From Firmicutes bacterium UBA6806 (lineage in GTDB: Bacteria; Bacillota; Clostridia; Peptostreptococcales; Acidaminobacteraceae): a stretch of DNA of 58,813 nt. Below the pieces are notes generated by a model that was not told the origin of the DNA, did no database searches, and saw only the letters and a list, made by a program, of their open reading frames with translations. The position numbers and the translations under genes are program-made. Each line of letters starts with the position of its first letter. Position 1 is the first letter of the stretch. The DNA lies in contig DKFC01000079.1 of assembly GCA_002452745.1 (NCBI GenBank), positions 1 to 58,813 on the forward strand. The letters are read 5' to 3'. Below, in pieces: positions 7,839 through 16,054 of the stretch.

Positions 7839-8606
7839 ATGTATTTTGTAGATTTAAACAGTGATTTGGGGGAGAGTTTCGGCAGCTATAAGCTGGGAAA
7901 TGACGAACAGGTTCTAAACTATGTATCTTCAGTGAACATCGCCTGTGGGTTTCACGCAGGAGACCCAGTGGTTATGGAGAAAACCGTTTTGAGTGCCATT
8001 GAAAGATCGGTGGCGATTGGTGCACACCCGGGATATCCAGATTTGATGGGTTTCGGAAGGCGGAAAATGCAACTTGATGCCAGTGAGGCAAGGGCATATA
8101 TGATTTATCAGATTGGCGCCCTTAAGGCTTTTGTGGAGGCTTCTGGTGGAAAACTCGTACATGTCAAGCCTCATGGTGCACTTTACAATATGGCGGCAGT
8201 GGACGAACACTTAGCTGAAACGCTTGCAAAAGCAGTTTATGATGTGGATAGGGAGCTTGCGTTTGTGGGGTTGTCAAATTCACTGATGGTAAAGGCTGCT
8301 GAGACTGTGGGACTTCGGACAGTGCATGAAGTCTTTGCAGATAGAGCCTATAACAGCGATGGAACTTTGGTGGCGAGGCAAGTAGAGGGGGCTCTTATCA
8401 AAGACACCGAGGTTTGTGTAAGTCGTGTGCTCAAGATGGTAAAGGATCGAAGAATCACTGCTATTGACGGCACTGAAATTGGCATTCGAGCAGATAGCGT
8501 CTGCATACATGGCGACAGTGAAACAGCGCTGATATTTGCAAGGACGTTGCGGGAAAGATTAGAGGCGGAAGGGATTATCATAAAACCGCTTGAAAAGGGA
8601 TGTTGA
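7839..8606 (+). CDS. pxpA: 5-oxoprolinase subunit A (LamB/YcsF family)
   Basis: A 255-residue protein with the LamB/YcsF hallmarks: DLNSDLGESFG at the N terminus, SVNIACGFHAGDP, IGAHPGYPDLMGFGRR and VKPHGALYN. With PxpB and PxpC it forms the bacterial ATP-dependent 5-oxoprolinase that opens 5-oxo-L-proline to L-glutamate. Length is normal for the family. Start ATG 7839 lies behind GAGGGGG. It sits 15 bp after the DUF1445 gene and its stop almost touches pxpB, so the genes are surely co-transcribed. The enzyme is cytoplasmic. Confidence 0.95.
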   Translation: MYFVDLNSDLGESFGSYKLGNDEQVLNYVSSVNIACGFHAGDPVVMEKTVLSAIERSVAIGAHPGYPDLMGFGRRKMQLDASEARAYMIYQIGALKAFVEASGGKLVHVKPHGALYNMAAVDEHLAETLAKAVYDVDRELAFVGLSNSLMVKAAETVGLRTVHEVFADRAYNSDGTLVARQVEGALIKDTEVCVSRVLKMVKDRRITAIDGTEIGIRADSVCIHGDSETALIFARTLRERLEAEGIIIKPLEKGC

Positions 8607-8607
8607 T

Positions 8608-9348
8608 GTGATGGATGAACAAAGTCAGTATTTGGTAACAGGGGATAGTGCCTTGACCATTGAAATGGGGAAAGTGATCTCCGAAGAGACAAACCAGAGA
8701 ATTCGTGCAATGGTCACGGCAATTGAAGAAGCGACACTAGAGGGTGTTGAGGAATTGGTTCCCACCTATTGTACAATTTTAGTGATTTACAATCCAGTGA
8801 TAATTGGCTATTCGGAGCTGAAAGAAAAACTGATGAAACTGGAGGGCACGCTTGAAAAAAGGAGTTTTCAAATGCCTGAGGTCGTTCATATTCCAACATT
8901 CTATGGTGGAAGCGCTGGCATGGATATTGAATTTGTAGCAGCACATAATGAGCTTATGGTTGAAGACGTGATAAGGCTTCACAGTGAGGCTTATTATTTG
9001 GTGTACATGCTTGGATTTACACCGGGTTTCCCCTATTTGGGCGGGATGACTCCTTCCATTGCAACACCGAGACTGGAAGTGCCAAGAGAGAAAATCAGTG
9101 CGGGCTCTGTGGGCATCGCCGGCAATCAAACGGGTATCTATCCCTTTGAAAGCCCTGGCGGTTGGCAAATCATCGGAAAGACGCCGCTGAATCTCTTTAA
9201 TGTCTACGAAAAGCCGTATTCACTGCTTCAATCTGGACAATATGTGAAATTTGATCCAATTGACGAAGCCGCTTACCATCAAATTTTAGAAGAGATCCAA
9301 TTGGGACGCTACAAGGTGTACAAGTCCCCTTATGAAAGGACTAAGTGA
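8608..9348 (+). CDS. pxpB: 5-oxoprolinase subunit B (KipI family)
   Basis: A protein of about 246 residues with the PxpB/KipI (carboxyltransferase domain, subdomain C/D) features: a GDSALTIEMG start, HIPTFYGG, the LGFTPGFPYLGGM motif and GSVGIAGNQTGIYPFESPGGWQIIG. It pairs with PxpC to form the ATP-using part of 5-oxoprolinase. AAGGGA is placed seven bases before GTG 8608 and ten before ATG 8611, so either codon may start translation; the frame's earlier TTG 8590 has no ribosome site. Only one base separates it from the pxpA stop. Confidence 0.93.
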   Translation: MMDEQSQYLVTGDSALTIEMGKVISEETNQRIRAMVTAIEEATLEGVEELVPTYCTILVIYNPVIIGYSELKEKLMKLEGTLEKRSFQMPEVVHIPTFYGGSAGMDIEFVAAHNELMVEDVIRLHSEAYYLVYMLGFTPGFPYLGGMTPSIATPRLEVPREKISAGSVGIAGNQTGIYPFESPGGWQIIGKTPLNLFNVYEKPYSLLQSGQYVKFDPIDEAAYHQILEEIQLGRYKVYKSPYERTK

Positions 9349-9349
9349 T

Positions 9350-10432
9350 ATGGGCGGGTTTAAAGTGATTTCATCAGGCCTTATGACCACAGTACAGGAT
9401 ATGGGGCGAAAGGGATATAGACAGTTTGGCGTGCCTGTTTCAGGGGCAATGGATAGCCGTTCACTGATGTATGCCAATCTTTTGGTGGGCAATGATGCTG
9501 ATGCCGCCGCACTGGAGATGACGCTTAACGGCGTCAAAATTGAGTTTGAGGATGCGACGTGTGTTGCCGTCACAGGGGGTGTCTGTGAAGTGAAGTTAAA
9601 TGATGTCCTCATGCCTCTTTATGAAACGATATTTATTCAAAGGGGAGATCAACTTGAAATTGGAGTCATTTCAGAGGGACTGAGGTGTTATTTGGCCATT
9701 TCCGGTGGGATAGCTGTTCCAGAAGTCATGGGGAGCCTCTCCACTTATATGCGTGGTGGGTTTGGCGGTCTAGAAGGCAGAAAGTTAAAACCAGGAGATT
9801 GGTTGCAAACTGGAATCTGTGATATAGAAGGATTCAAACGGAGAACACTCCCCCCTTCACTTCGATTTAAATATGCCTCCAACGCAGAGATTAGAGTGGT
9901 GCTTGGGCCAGAAGTTGAGGCTTTCACCGAGAGGGGAGTAGAAACCTTTCTCGGATGTCTCTATACCCTCAGCAGTCAATGTGATCGGATGGGGTACAGG
10001 CTGTTGGGGGAAAAGGTGGAACATCAGAGCAGTGCAGATATTATTTCAAACGGCATTGTCCCCGGTGCTATACAAGTCCCTGGAAGCGGTGAACCCATTA
10101 TCATGATGGCAGATGCCCAAACGACAGGTGGATATACCAAAATAGCCTCAGTTATATCGTTGGATTTACCCTTACTGGCGCAGATGAGACCGGGTGATAG
10201 AATTCGTTTTAAACAGGTGTCGATAGAAGAAGCTCAAACGTTGCTGTGTACGTTCCAAAAGAATTTCGACGCCCTCAAAGCAGCCTTTGCCATAGCTGAA
10301 ATGGGAAATAGCATAGAGAACAGCTCAAATGGACATTCAAATAAGGAGCAGTCACAAAATACAATCAGGCAGTTTATCGTGTCGGTGGACGGCAAGCCGT
10401 ATGAGGTGACAGTGAGTGAGCGGCACAATTAA
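9350..10432 (+). CDS. pxpC: 5-oxoprolinase subunit C (KipA family)
   Basis: A 360-residue biotin-dependent-carboxyltransferase-like protein. The family opening KVISSGLMTTVQDMGRKGYR and GVPVSGAMD is intact, as are LAISGGI and the C-terminal PGSGEPIIMMADAQTTGGY. It partners PxpB. ATG 9350 follows AAAGGA by nine bases and the pxpB stop by one base; ATG 9332 has a poorer ribosome site and would overlap pxpB. Oddity: the last 22 residues (FIVSVDGKPYEVTVSE) look like the first strand pair of a biotin-carrier domain, without the biotinyl-lysine part, after a polar linker rich in Asn and Ser. Confidence 0.93.
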   Translation: MGGFKVISSGLMTTVQDMGRKGYRQFGVPVSGAMDSRSLMYANLLVGNDADAAALEMTLNGVKIEFEDATCVAVTGGVCEVKLNDVLMPLYETIFIQRGDQLEIGVISEGLRCYLAISGGIAVPEVMGSLSTYMRGGFGGLEGRKLKPGDWLQTGICDIEGFKRRTLPPSLRFKYASNAEIRVVLGPEVEAFTERGVETFLGCLYTLSSQCDRMGYRLLGEKVEHQSSADIISNGIVPGAIQVPGSGEPIIMMADAQTTGGYTKIASVISLDLPLLAQMRPGDRIRFKQVSIEEAQTLLCTFQKNFDALKAAFAIAEMGNSIENSSNGHSNKEQSQNTIRQFIVSVDGKPYEVTVSERHN

Positions 10433-10489
10433 GTGACATCCTTGAGGACGAAACATAAAAAGGGGTTAAATCGAGATGAGGTGTGGGAG

Positions 10490-11377
10490 ATGGAGCGTAA
10501 AATCATAAGCGAAATGGCTGAGGTCATCAGGCATAATATTGAACAGCGTGGACTCCAAGCGGTGAACTTAAAGGGAGAGCTTCAAAGGAGTGCCGAATCA
10601 TTGGTGTCGGCAGAGACCGTGATGATTCTCACTGGATTTGTCATTAGACAAGTGATGAAGGGAGAGACAGATGGGCCAATTGGAGCTGTTTCACTGGCTA
10701 GGGTTTTAGAAAAGCTGGGGAAACAAGTGGTCATGGTGACGGATGCTCATTCGGAACAAATGGTTCAAGCGTGCTGTAAAACAGCAGGGGTCAAGGCAAA
10801 ACAAGTGATAGTTCATGAAGATGAGATAGAAATACAGTGTCATCAATTGATAGAACTGTACGAGCCCTCTCATGTGGTGGCGATTGAAAGGCCTGGAAGA
10901 GCACACGACGGGCGGTGTTATTCCATGCGTGGAGAAGATCTCAGCGATTTAGTTCCCAACACAGACCACCTGATTGAATTTGCAAGGGAGAGGGGGCTTG
11001 TCACCATTGCTGTGGGAGATGGCGGCAACGAAGTTGGCATGGGTAAGATTGCAGACATCGTTAAAGAGCATGTCCCTAACGGAGAAAAAATTGGAGCGAT
11101 AGTGGCCACCGACTATTTAATTGCGGCAGGCGTTTCCAATTGGGGCGGTCATGCCCTCGGGGCGGCTATATCTGTTTTAACGGATAAGATGCTCTTGCAC
11201 GATGAACTACTGGAAATTGCCATGCTCAGTAGCCTTGTGGAGTCAGGTGCCGTTGATGGGTGCAGTAAGAAAAGTGAAACCACTGTGGATGGACTGTCTT
11301 TAGAGGTGAACTTGGAGATTTTAAACGCCCTGTGCACACTTGTTTACGAGGGCTTGACAAGCGACCAGAACAAGTGA
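10490..11377 (+). CDS. DUF4392 protein, D-glutamate cyclase C-domain type
   Basis: A protein of about 295 residues. It matches the DUF4392 family: MILTGFVI followed by a Gly- and Pro-rich loop (ETDGPIGAVSLARVLEKLGK), VVAIERPGRAHDGRCYSMRG, TIAVGDGGNEVGMGKI and ATDYLIAAGVSNWGGHALGAA. In human DGLUCY this domain follows DUF1445, and the enzyme interconverts D-glutamate and 5-oxo-D-proline. Here the two domains are separate genes flanking pxpABC. ATG 10490 is chosen for its GAGGTG at six bases; GTG 10433, directly behind the pxpC stop, is possible but lacks a ribosome site. The reaction in this organism is inferred. Confidence 0.85.
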   Translation: MERKIISEMAEVIRHNIEQRGLQAVNLKGELQRSAESLVSAETVMILTGFVIRQVMKGETDGPIGAVSLARVLEKLGKQVVMVTDAHSEQMVQACCKTAGVKAKQVIVHEDEIEIQCHQLIELYEPSHVVAIERPGRAHDGRCYSMRGEDLSDLVPNTDHLIEFARERGLVTIAVGDGGNEVGMGKIADIVKEHVPNGEKIGAIVATDYLIAAGVSNWGGHALGAAISVLTDKMLLHDELLEIAMLSSLVESGAVDGCSKKSETTVDGLSLEVNLEILNALCTLVYEGLTSDQNK

Positions 11378-11383
11378 TACATT

Positions 11384-11566
11384 ATAGGTGTATGAACATA
11401 AGTGAATAGTGAAGCAATGGGTGCATCCTCATGGGGATGCTTAAAAGGGAAGTTTGGTGAAATGCCAACACGGTCCCGCCACTGTAAGAAACTGCACCAC
11501 TCATAGCCACTGTGAAGAACGGGAAGGGAGATGGTGCCATAGTTTTGAGTCAGGAGACCTGCCTAT
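11384..11566 (+). promoter_or_regulatory. Cobalamin riboswitch 2
   Basis: Core motifs are intact: GGTGAAATGCC, ACGGTCCCGCCACTGTAAG, AGCCACTG, GGGAAGG and AGTCAGGAGACCTGCC. ATAGG at 11384 can pair with CCTAT at 11562 as P1. A perfect TTGACA lies at 11354, but a start site at standard spacing would fall within P1, so the true promoter may be upstream or P1 may be shorter. It precedes a five-gene unit ending with the YitT gene. Confidence 0.95.
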
Positions 11567-11637
11567 TGCGGTTGCGCTGTTAAACTCACGAGGATGAGGA
11601 GGTGTGATAAATAAATTGCCGATGGCCTTTTAGAATC

Positions 11638-11664
11638 ATGCCCTTTTTTGAGGGCATTTTTTTA
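11638..11664 (+). terminator. Riboswitch-2 terminator
   Basis: ATGCCCT pairs with AGGGCAT around a six-base loop and is followed by seven T. It lies 72 bp after the aptamer and before all genes of the operon. Further sequence at 11619 (GCCGATG) can pair with CATCGGC near 11690, which may offer an additional alternative fold. Confidence 0.8.
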
Positions 11665-11718
11665 TGGTGATTTTTGGAGTGGTTCCAAAACATCGGCGGA
11701 AAACCAAAGGAAATAATA

Positions 11719-11826
11719 ATGGATAATCTCCGATGGTTTTTATTAGTGGTGTCATTATTTATCGTCTGTTTAAGAGTGCTGTTGTATTTCGGCATTCTTT
11801 TTTTATGTCTGAAAAACGGAGGATAA
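11719..11826 (+). CDS. Small membrane protein, 35 residues, unknown function
   Basis: ATG 11719 is preceded by AAAGGA at seven bases and opens a 35-codon frame ending with TAA at 11824. The peptide starts MDNLRW and then runs as one strongly hydrophobic stretch (about residues 7-31, rich in Leu, Val, Ile and Phe with two Cys and one Arg), ending KNGG. This is a single predicted membrane helix. It lies after the riboswitch-2 terminator and 23 bp before the AspT-like transporter gene, so it would be made only when B12 is scarce and could be an accessory subunit. I recognise no homologue. The frame is short, so it could still be fortuitous. Confidence 0.55.
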   Translation: MDNLRWFLLVVSLFIVCLRVLLYFGILFLCLKNGG

Positions 11827-11849
11827 GCAGAAATCTTTGGAGGGACTTT

Positions 11850-12965
11850 ATGAAAGCATTAATAACCAATCCCCTGTTTTGCATTTTGATGTGCAGTTTG
11901 ATGGGATACTATCTTGGGAAAAAAATTGGATACAGACATTTTCGATTGGGAAGTGCTGCGGCGTTGTTTGTGGGACTTGCAGTGAGCTATTTTATGGGGC
12001 GGATTCAGATAGAAGCGCCGTTGATACCGCCTGTGCTTTTGGAGATGAGCCTCATGGCCTTTATTGCTGCGGTGGGGTTAAAAGCATCTACCAACATACG
12101 CCCTATTTTGAAAGCATACGGAAGTAAATTTATTTTCTTGGCAATTGCGGTGACTTCAGTGGGTGCCTTCACAACTTATTTGCTGGTGGGTGCAGTTGAC
12201 AGCGTGAAATACGAGATTATTGGAACTTATGTAGGCGCATTGACCAGTTCGCCGGGACTCGCAACTGCCCTTGAGCTTGCAAACGGTCTCCCGGGAAATC
12301 CAAGCGCAGATATCGGACTTGGATATGCAATTGCCTACATTCCCGGTGTATTGATTGTGATTTTATTTGCTCAGGTGTTCGCTCGAAAATTTAAAACAGT
12401 TAGACAAGGCACTGTGAGCAAACAGGAGGAAAGGGCAGTGGAGGGGTTTCATCTAGGCCGATTTTTAACTGTGCTGGCAATGGGGGCCATCTTGGGCAGT
12501 GTGGAAATCAATATTGGGATGAGACTGCCATTTTCTCTTGGGTTAACGGGAGGCACTCTAATTAGCGCATTGGTTATGGGGAGTCGTCTTCCAGGGTTTG
12601 CGTTTAATGAAAGAACGCTTGAAACCATCAAGGAGATGGGCTTATATGCATTTTTATCCATCGTGGGAATCAAATACGGATTCGAAGCGGTGACAACTAT
12701 AGGAGAAGTTGGACTTCAATTGCTTATTATTGGCATGTTCACTGGAATTATGAGCTTGTTGACAGGACTCATCATAGGGCGTTATGTGCTGAAAATAGAC
12801 GCAGAAATATTGTTGGGGGGCATCTGCGGCGGTATGACCAGTACGCCGGGACTTGCGGCGGCAATTGAAGCCTTTGACAGTGACGATGTGGCTGTTGGGT
12901 ATGGAGCGACCTACCCATTTGCCATGATTGCGATGATGATATTTACCAATTTGCTATTTGGATAG
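11850..12965 (+). CDS. AspT/YidE-type membrane transporter
   Basis: A 371-residue, very hydrophobic protein made of two related halves. Each half carries a marker loop: GALTSSPGLATALE in the first and GGMTSTPGLAAAIE in the second, the duplicated motif of the aspartate:alanine exchanger (AspT, TIGR01625) superfamily. It lacks the central TrkA-C domains found in full-size AspT or YidE proteins, so it is a compact form. GGAGG precedes ATG 11850; more upstream codons overlap the 35-residue frame. Context with sucCD suggests a C4-dicarboxylate or amino-acid substrate. Control by riboswitch 2 is inferred from position. Confidence 0.8.
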   Translation: MKALITNPLFCILMCSLMGYYLGKKIGYRHFRLGSAAALFVGLAVSYFMGRIQIEAPLIPPVLLEMSLMAFIAAVGLKASTNIRPILKAYGSKFIFLAIAVTSVGAFTTYLLVGAVDSVKYEIIGTYVGALTSSPGLATALELANGLPGNPSADIGLGYAIAYIPGVLIVILFAQVFARKFKTVRQGTVSKQEERAVEGFHLGRFLTVLAMGAILGSVEINIGMRLPFSLGLTGGTLISALVMGSRLPGFAFNERTLETIKEMGLYAFLSIVGIKYGFEAVTTIGEVGLQLLIIGMFTGIMSLLTGLIIGRYVLKIDAEILLGGICGGMTSTPGLAAAIEAFDSDDVAVGYGATYPFAMIAMMIFTNLLFG

Positions 12966-12991
12966 GAAAGGCAAATACGAAAGGCAAATGC
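12966..12991 (+). repeat. 13-bp tandem duplication
   Basis: GAAAGGCAAATAC is followed directly by GAAAGGCAAATGC, one mismatch, in the 63-bp gap between the transporter gene and sucC. It is probably a slippage duplication and may space the genes. Confidence 0.7.
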
Positions 12992-13028
12992 AAGAGCGAA
13001 CACAAAGGAAATGTGAATAGGAGGAACG

Positions 13029-14258
13029 ATGAACATACATGAATATCAGGCAAAGAACTTATTGAGAGCTTATGGTGTGGGCGTGCTGAATGGATATCTT
13101 GTCGAAGAGATCGGCAACCTCGAATGCCAAGCTCGAAAAATTGAAACAGATGTGGCTGTAATCAAGGCACAAATTCATGCTGGTGGACGGGGAAAAGCTG
13201 GTGGTGTGAAGGTGGTCAAGACGTTGGATGAAGCAGTTGCGGTAGGAACTCAACTGCTGGGAAGCAAATTGGTGACCCACCAAACAGGCCCAGAGGGCAA
13301 ACGTGTAAACAAAATTTATATTGAAGAGGGCTGTTCAATTCTTCAAGAATTTTATTTGAGTCTATTGGTGGATCGCAGCAGCGGGCAGGTGGCAATTGTG
13401 GCTTCAAGAGAAGGTGGCGTGGAGATTGAAGAAGTGGCAAAGATGAATCCAGAATCTATTGTAAAACTCTATATAGACCCTGCTATCGGTATTAAGGCAT
13501 TCCATACGAGGAGACTGGCAAACCTCTTTGAACTGGACAATAGCCAGAGGGCCAAGCTGTCTTTTTTACTGATTGGACTCTACAATTGTCTGATAGAGAT
13601 GGACTTGGACATGGCGGAAATCAACCCGCTGGTATTGACAGAATCGGGTGATTTGATTGCGCTTGACGCCAAAATGTCTTTTGATGACAATGCGCTTTTC
13701 AGGCATAAGGAAGTGGAACAACTGCGTGATTTATCTGAGGAAAATCAAAAGGAGACAGAAGCCGCCGCAGTTGGATTGTCCTATATAGCCCTTGAAGGGG
13801 AAATCGGCTGTTTGGTCAACGGCGCAGGACTGGCAATGGCGACGATGGATGCCATCCATCATGCAGGCGGAACGCCCGCTAATTTTCTAGATGTTGGAGG
13901 AAGTGCCAACACGGCCATGGTGGCAAGGGCATTTGATATTATTCTGTCGGATGAAAAGGTCAAGGGAATCTTTGTCAACATATTTGGTGGCATCATGCAC
14001 TGTGACACCATTGCAAGGGGCATCATAGAAGCGGCAAAGACATTTAAAAGACAGGTGCCGATTGTGGTCAGGCTTGAGGGAACAAATGTAGATAGAGGTC
14101 AGTTTTTTTTAGAACAGTCCGGTCTAAATTTTAAGACCGTTAAGACCATGGATGAAGGGGCGGAGGCAATTGTCAAAATGATCTTAGAGCAGAATGCGCC
14201 AAACGAGAGTAAAGGGATGATTGGAAAGGAGAACGCAGATGAGCATATGGGTAGATGA
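13029..14258 (+). CDS. sucC: Succinyl-CoA synthetase beta subunit
   Basis: A 409-residue ATP-grasp protein. It opens MNIHEYQAKNLLRAYGV and has the nucleotide-binding IKAQIHAGGRGKAGGVK, the MDLDMAEINPLVL segment, and the C-terminal CoA-ligase part with LDVGGSANTAMVARAF and VNIFGGIMHCDTIARGI. With SucD it makes succinyl-CoA from succinate, CoA and a nucleoside triphosphate, or runs in reverse. It is some 20 residues longer than E. coli SucC because of a C-terminal tail that overlaps sucD by 20 bp. AGGAGG precedes ATG 13029. There are no other citrate-cycle genes nearby, which makes the B12-controlled setting notable. Confidence 0.93.
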   Translation: MNIHEYQAKNLLRAYGVGVLNGYLVEEIGNLECQARKIETDVAVIKAQIHAGGRGKAGGVKVVKTLDEAVAVGTQLLGSKLVTHQTGPEGKRVNKIYIEEGCSILQEFYLSLLVDRSSGQVAIVASREGGVEIEEVAKMNPESIVKLYIDPAIGIKAFHTRRLANLFELDNSQRAKLSFLLIGLYNCLIEMDLDMAEINPLVLTESGDLIALDAKMSFDDNALFRHKEVEQLRDLSEENQKETEAAAVGLSYIALEGEIGCLVNGAGLAMATMDAIHHAGGTPANFLDVGGSANTAMVARAFDIILSDEKVKGIFVNIFGGIMHCDTIARGIIEAAKTFKRQVPIVVRLEGTNVDRGQFFLEQSGLNFKTVKTMDEGAEAIVKMILEQNAPNESKGMIGKENADEHMGR

Positions 14259-15114
14259 AAAGACGAAAGTGTTGGTTCAGGGAATTACGGGAACGGCAGC
14301 TCGGTATCATACAGAGCAAATGCTGGTCTATGGAACAAATATTGTCGGAGGGGTTACACCGGGAAAAGGCGGTTCTCAGGTATTTGGCATTCCAGTGTAC
14401 GATACAGTTCATGAGGCAGTCCAAACAACCAATGCCAACGTTTCAATTATATATGTACCAGCGCCGTATGCGGCAGATGCGATTATAGAGGCAATTGATG
14501 CAAACCTTGAACTGGTAGTCTGCATAACGGAGCACATCCCAGTGCTGGATATGATGAAGGTAAAACACTATTTAAAAGGGAAAAAAACACGTCTTCTAGG
14601 GCCAAATTGTCCTGGGATTATAACGCCTGATAGAACCAAAATCGGAATCATGCCCGGACATATACATCAGAGGGGGACGATAGGCATTGTATCGAGGTCT
14701 GGAACACTTACGTATGAAGCTGTGGCGGCGGTGACCAGTGCTGGACTCGGTCAGTCAACTGCTGTTGGAATCGGTGGAGATCCCATCAATGGAACAGATT
14801 TTATAGATGTTCTGAAGGACTTTAACGAGGACAAGAAGACCAAGGCAGTTATTATGATAGGTGAAATCGGAGGTGAGGCAGAGGAGAGAGCCGCCGCATG
14901 GGTGAAGGAAAACATGAAGAAACCCGTGGTTGGATTTATCGGTGGCAGAACTGCGCCGAAGGGAAAGCGAATGGGCCACGCAGGGGCTATTATCTCTGGA
15001 GCCACTGGAACTGCCGAATCTAAAATTAAGGCTATGCAGGAGGCGGGAATCAATGTGGCTGAAACGCTGTCAGATATTGTGCCATTACTCAAAGAGAGGA
15101 TGAGGCGAAGATGA
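14239..15114 (+). CDS. sucD: Succinyl-CoA synthetase alpha subunit
   Basis: A 291-residue protein with the CoA-binding Rossmann motif VQGITGTAARYHTEQML, GGVTPGKGG, LLGPNCPGIITP, GIVSRSGTLTYEAV and the active-site histidine in GHAGAIISG (His247), which is phosphorylated during catalysis. ATG 14239 has AAAGGAG seven bases upstream and overlaps the end of sucC; MERRTQ upstream is therefore not counted. The two subunits should be translated together. All catalytic features look intact. Confidence 0.94.
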   Translation: MSIWVDEKTKVLVQGITGTAARYHTEQMLVYGTNIVGGVTPGKGGSQVFGIPVYDTVHEAVQTTNANVSIIYVPAPYAADAIIEAIDANLELVVCITEHIPVLDMMKVKHYLKGKKTRLLGPNCPGIITPDRTKIGIMPGHIHQRGTIGIVSRSGTLTYEAVAAVTSAGLGQSTAVGIGGDPINGTDFIDVLKDFNEDKKTKAVIMIGEIGGEAEERAAAWVKENMKKPVVGFIGGRTAPKGKRMGHAGAIISGATGTAESKIKAMQEAGINVAETLSDIVPLLKERMRRR

Positions 15115-15956
15115 TGGGGGGAATTAAGAGATTTCTGATGATTAACCTCGGAGTGGCGATTATGGCAGTTGGGCTCTATTTCTTTCTGATCCCTGCAAAC
15201 CTTGCAGTGGGAGGGGTTACTGGGCTCGCCATGGTGATTCAAAACTATTTGCCCTCAATGAATTTGGGGGTGCTGATGAGTGGGTTTAACCTCATTTTAT
15301 TCATACTGGCCTTTACCATAATTGGAAGAGAATTTGGTGGATATACCATCTATTGCAGTTTCTTGCTTTCTGGTCTTATAGGTTTACTGGAACTCATGAT
15401 GCCACTTGAAAGTGCTTTGGCAAATGACTTGATGATTAATTTGATCTTTGGCATTTTGATTCAGGGAATTGGCATGGCAGTAATCTTTTATCAAAATGCT
15501 TCCACAGGCGGAACGGATATCATCGCCAAAATCATCAACAAGTTCACGGGACTTGGAATTGGGAAAGCTCTATTTTTATCGGATTCTCTGATTACGCTCA
15601 TGGCTGGAAGTGCCTTTGGCATGGAACTGGGACTCTTTGCCTTTTTAGGAATTTTAATAAATGGACTGGTGATTGACAAGGCAATTGAGGCTTTTGAAAT
15701 CAAATTCCACGCTCTGATTATCTCCGACAATTACGACCAGATTTCTGAGTATGTTCAGCGTGACTTGCATCGGGGAATAACGTATCTAAACGGCATTGGC
15801 GGTTATACTTTGGAGAGAAGGCAAATACTCAGTATTGTTCTCAGCAAACGGGAATACACGATGCTCAAACAGTATATCAGGCGGAATGACCCGTCGGCAT
15901 TTTATATTGTAAATCCAGTGAACGAAGTTATTGGAAATGGATTTGGAGGTAAATAG
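15111..15956 (+). CDS. YitT family membrane protein
   Basis: A 281-residue protein of the YitT (DUF161/DUF2179) family. The first 170 residues hold about five membrane helices with the typical PANLAVGGVTGLAM and NASTGGTDIIAKI segments; the soluble C-terminal domain (HRGITYLNGIGGYT, VLSKREY) is DUF2179. ATG 15111 overlaps the sucD stop. Function of the family is unsettled; transport roles have been proposed. It ends the riboswitch-2 operon, since two NrdR boxes and a new promoter follow. Confidence 0.88.
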   Translation: MMGGIKRFLMINLGVAIMAVGLYFFLIPANLAVGGVTGLAMVIQNYLPSMNLGVLMSGFNLILFILAFTIIGREFGGYTIYCSFLLSGLIGLLELMMPLESALANDLMINLIFGILIQGIGMAVIFYQNASTGGTDIIAKIINKFTGLGIGKALFLSDSLITLMAGSAFGMELGLFAFLGILINGLVIDKAIEAFEIKFHALIISDNYDQISEYVQRDLHRGITYLNGIGGYTLERRQILSIVLSKREYTMLKQYIRRNDPSAFYIVNPVNEVIGNGFGGK

Positions 15957-15979
15957 ACAAAGAACTTTGCAAAAGAAAA

Positions 15980-15995
15980 AAACAATATGTTGTGT
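15980..15995 (+). promoter_or_regulatory. NrdR box, distal
   Basis: AAACAATATGTTGTGT agrees at 14 of 16 positions with the NrdR consensus ACACAATATATTGTGT. Its centre is 31 bp, about three helical turns, from the second box, the spacing typical of paired NrdR sites. NrdR represses ribonucleotide reductase genes when dATP is plentiful. Confidence 0.75.
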
Positions 15996-16003
15996 TTAGA
16001 GTG

Positions 16004-16032
16004 TTGATTATCACAATATATTGTGATAATAT
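16004..16032 (+). promoter_or_regulatory. nrdDG promoter overlapped by the proximal NrdR box
   Basis: TTGATT (16004-16009) and TAATAT (16027-16032) are 17 bp apart. The spacer is filled by the perfect dyad TCACAATATATTGTGA (16011-16026), the proximal NrdR box. The inferred start near 16039 lies 16 bp before the riboswitch aptamer, which supports this promoter. Confidence 0.8.
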
Positions 16033-16054
16033 TGAGATGAAATAAAGAATAGAT

